Shown: positions 5,549 to 5,563 of the stretch, in pieces
How the letters are laid out: each line of letters begins with the position of its first letter
How positions within the stretch are numbered: position 1 is the first letter of the stretch
Assembly (NCBI GenBank): GCA_030612905.1
Contig: JAUWNA010000154.1
Coordinates: 1-5,563, forward strand
Length of the DNA stretch: 5,563 bases
Reading direction: 5' to 3'
From: Promethearchaeota archaeon
GTDB lineage: Archaea; Asgardarchaeota; Lokiarchaeia; Sigyniarchaeales; SOKP01
Made by a program: the position numbers and the translations under genes
The notes under the pieces: generated by a model
The model's input: only the letters and a program-made list of their open reading frames with translations
Databases searched by the model: none
What the model was told of the DNA's origin: nothing

Positions 5549-5563
5549 ATATTTCCTCTTCTT
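5549..5563 (+). terminator. Possible pyrimidine-rich terminator after the GTPase gene, cut by window end
   Basis: The 15 bases after the TAG stop (ATATTTCCTCTTCTT) are almost all pyrimidine from 5552 on. This could be the start of an archaeal T-rich terminator, but the window ends before it can be judged. Confidence 0.2.

Noticed and set aside
1..5563. CRISPR array, tRNA, insertion sequence or attachment site
   Set aside because: I found no regularly spaced repeats, cloverleaf-like sequences, transposase motifs or terminal repeat pairs.

Overview
The window is AT-rich (roughly 70% A+T) and most likely comes from an archaeon, probably of the Asgard group (Lokiarchaeia or relatives). Three things suggest this: a bacterial-MglA-like small GTPase of a kind I associate with Asgard genomes, a short archaeal-type MetE-like protein, and main genes that start with no Shine-Dalgarno site but with TATA-like boxes close to the start codon. 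The assignment is an inference. No rRNA, tRNA or other lineage marker is present.

Layout. At the left edge, on the minus strand, lies a small four-helix membrane protein (135-617). An open frame overlaps its end and runs off the window (1-163); it has no ATG, GTG or TTG start. An 82-base divergent gap separates these from a plus-strand gamma-class DNA adenine methyltransferase of the TaqI/Eco57I type (700-2628). This is followed tail-to-tail, 16 bases away, by a minus-strand radical SAM protein with a short SPASM-like (twitch) cysteine cluster (2645-3703). A 60-base divergent gap leads to a plus-strand MetE-like methyltransferase (3764-4834). After a 120-base spacer comes the plus-strand MglA-like Ras-superfamily GTPase (4955-5548).

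How the genes relate. The strands alternate, so most genes here are probably separate transcription units and not one pathway. The membrane protein and the edge frame look like one minus-strand operon. The methyltransferase has no nuclease partner in view, so it is either solitary or part of a system whose other half lies outside. The radical SAM and MetE-like genes share one short divergent promoter region, the only arrangement here that hints at co-regulation.

I see no CRISPR array, insertion sequence, tRNA, convincing phage gene or complete new system. The points most worth a second look are the loss of one zinc-ligand cysteine in the MetE-like protein, the odd starts of the two minus-strand genes at the left edge, and the altered DxxG motif of the GTPase together with its retained arginine and glutamine.
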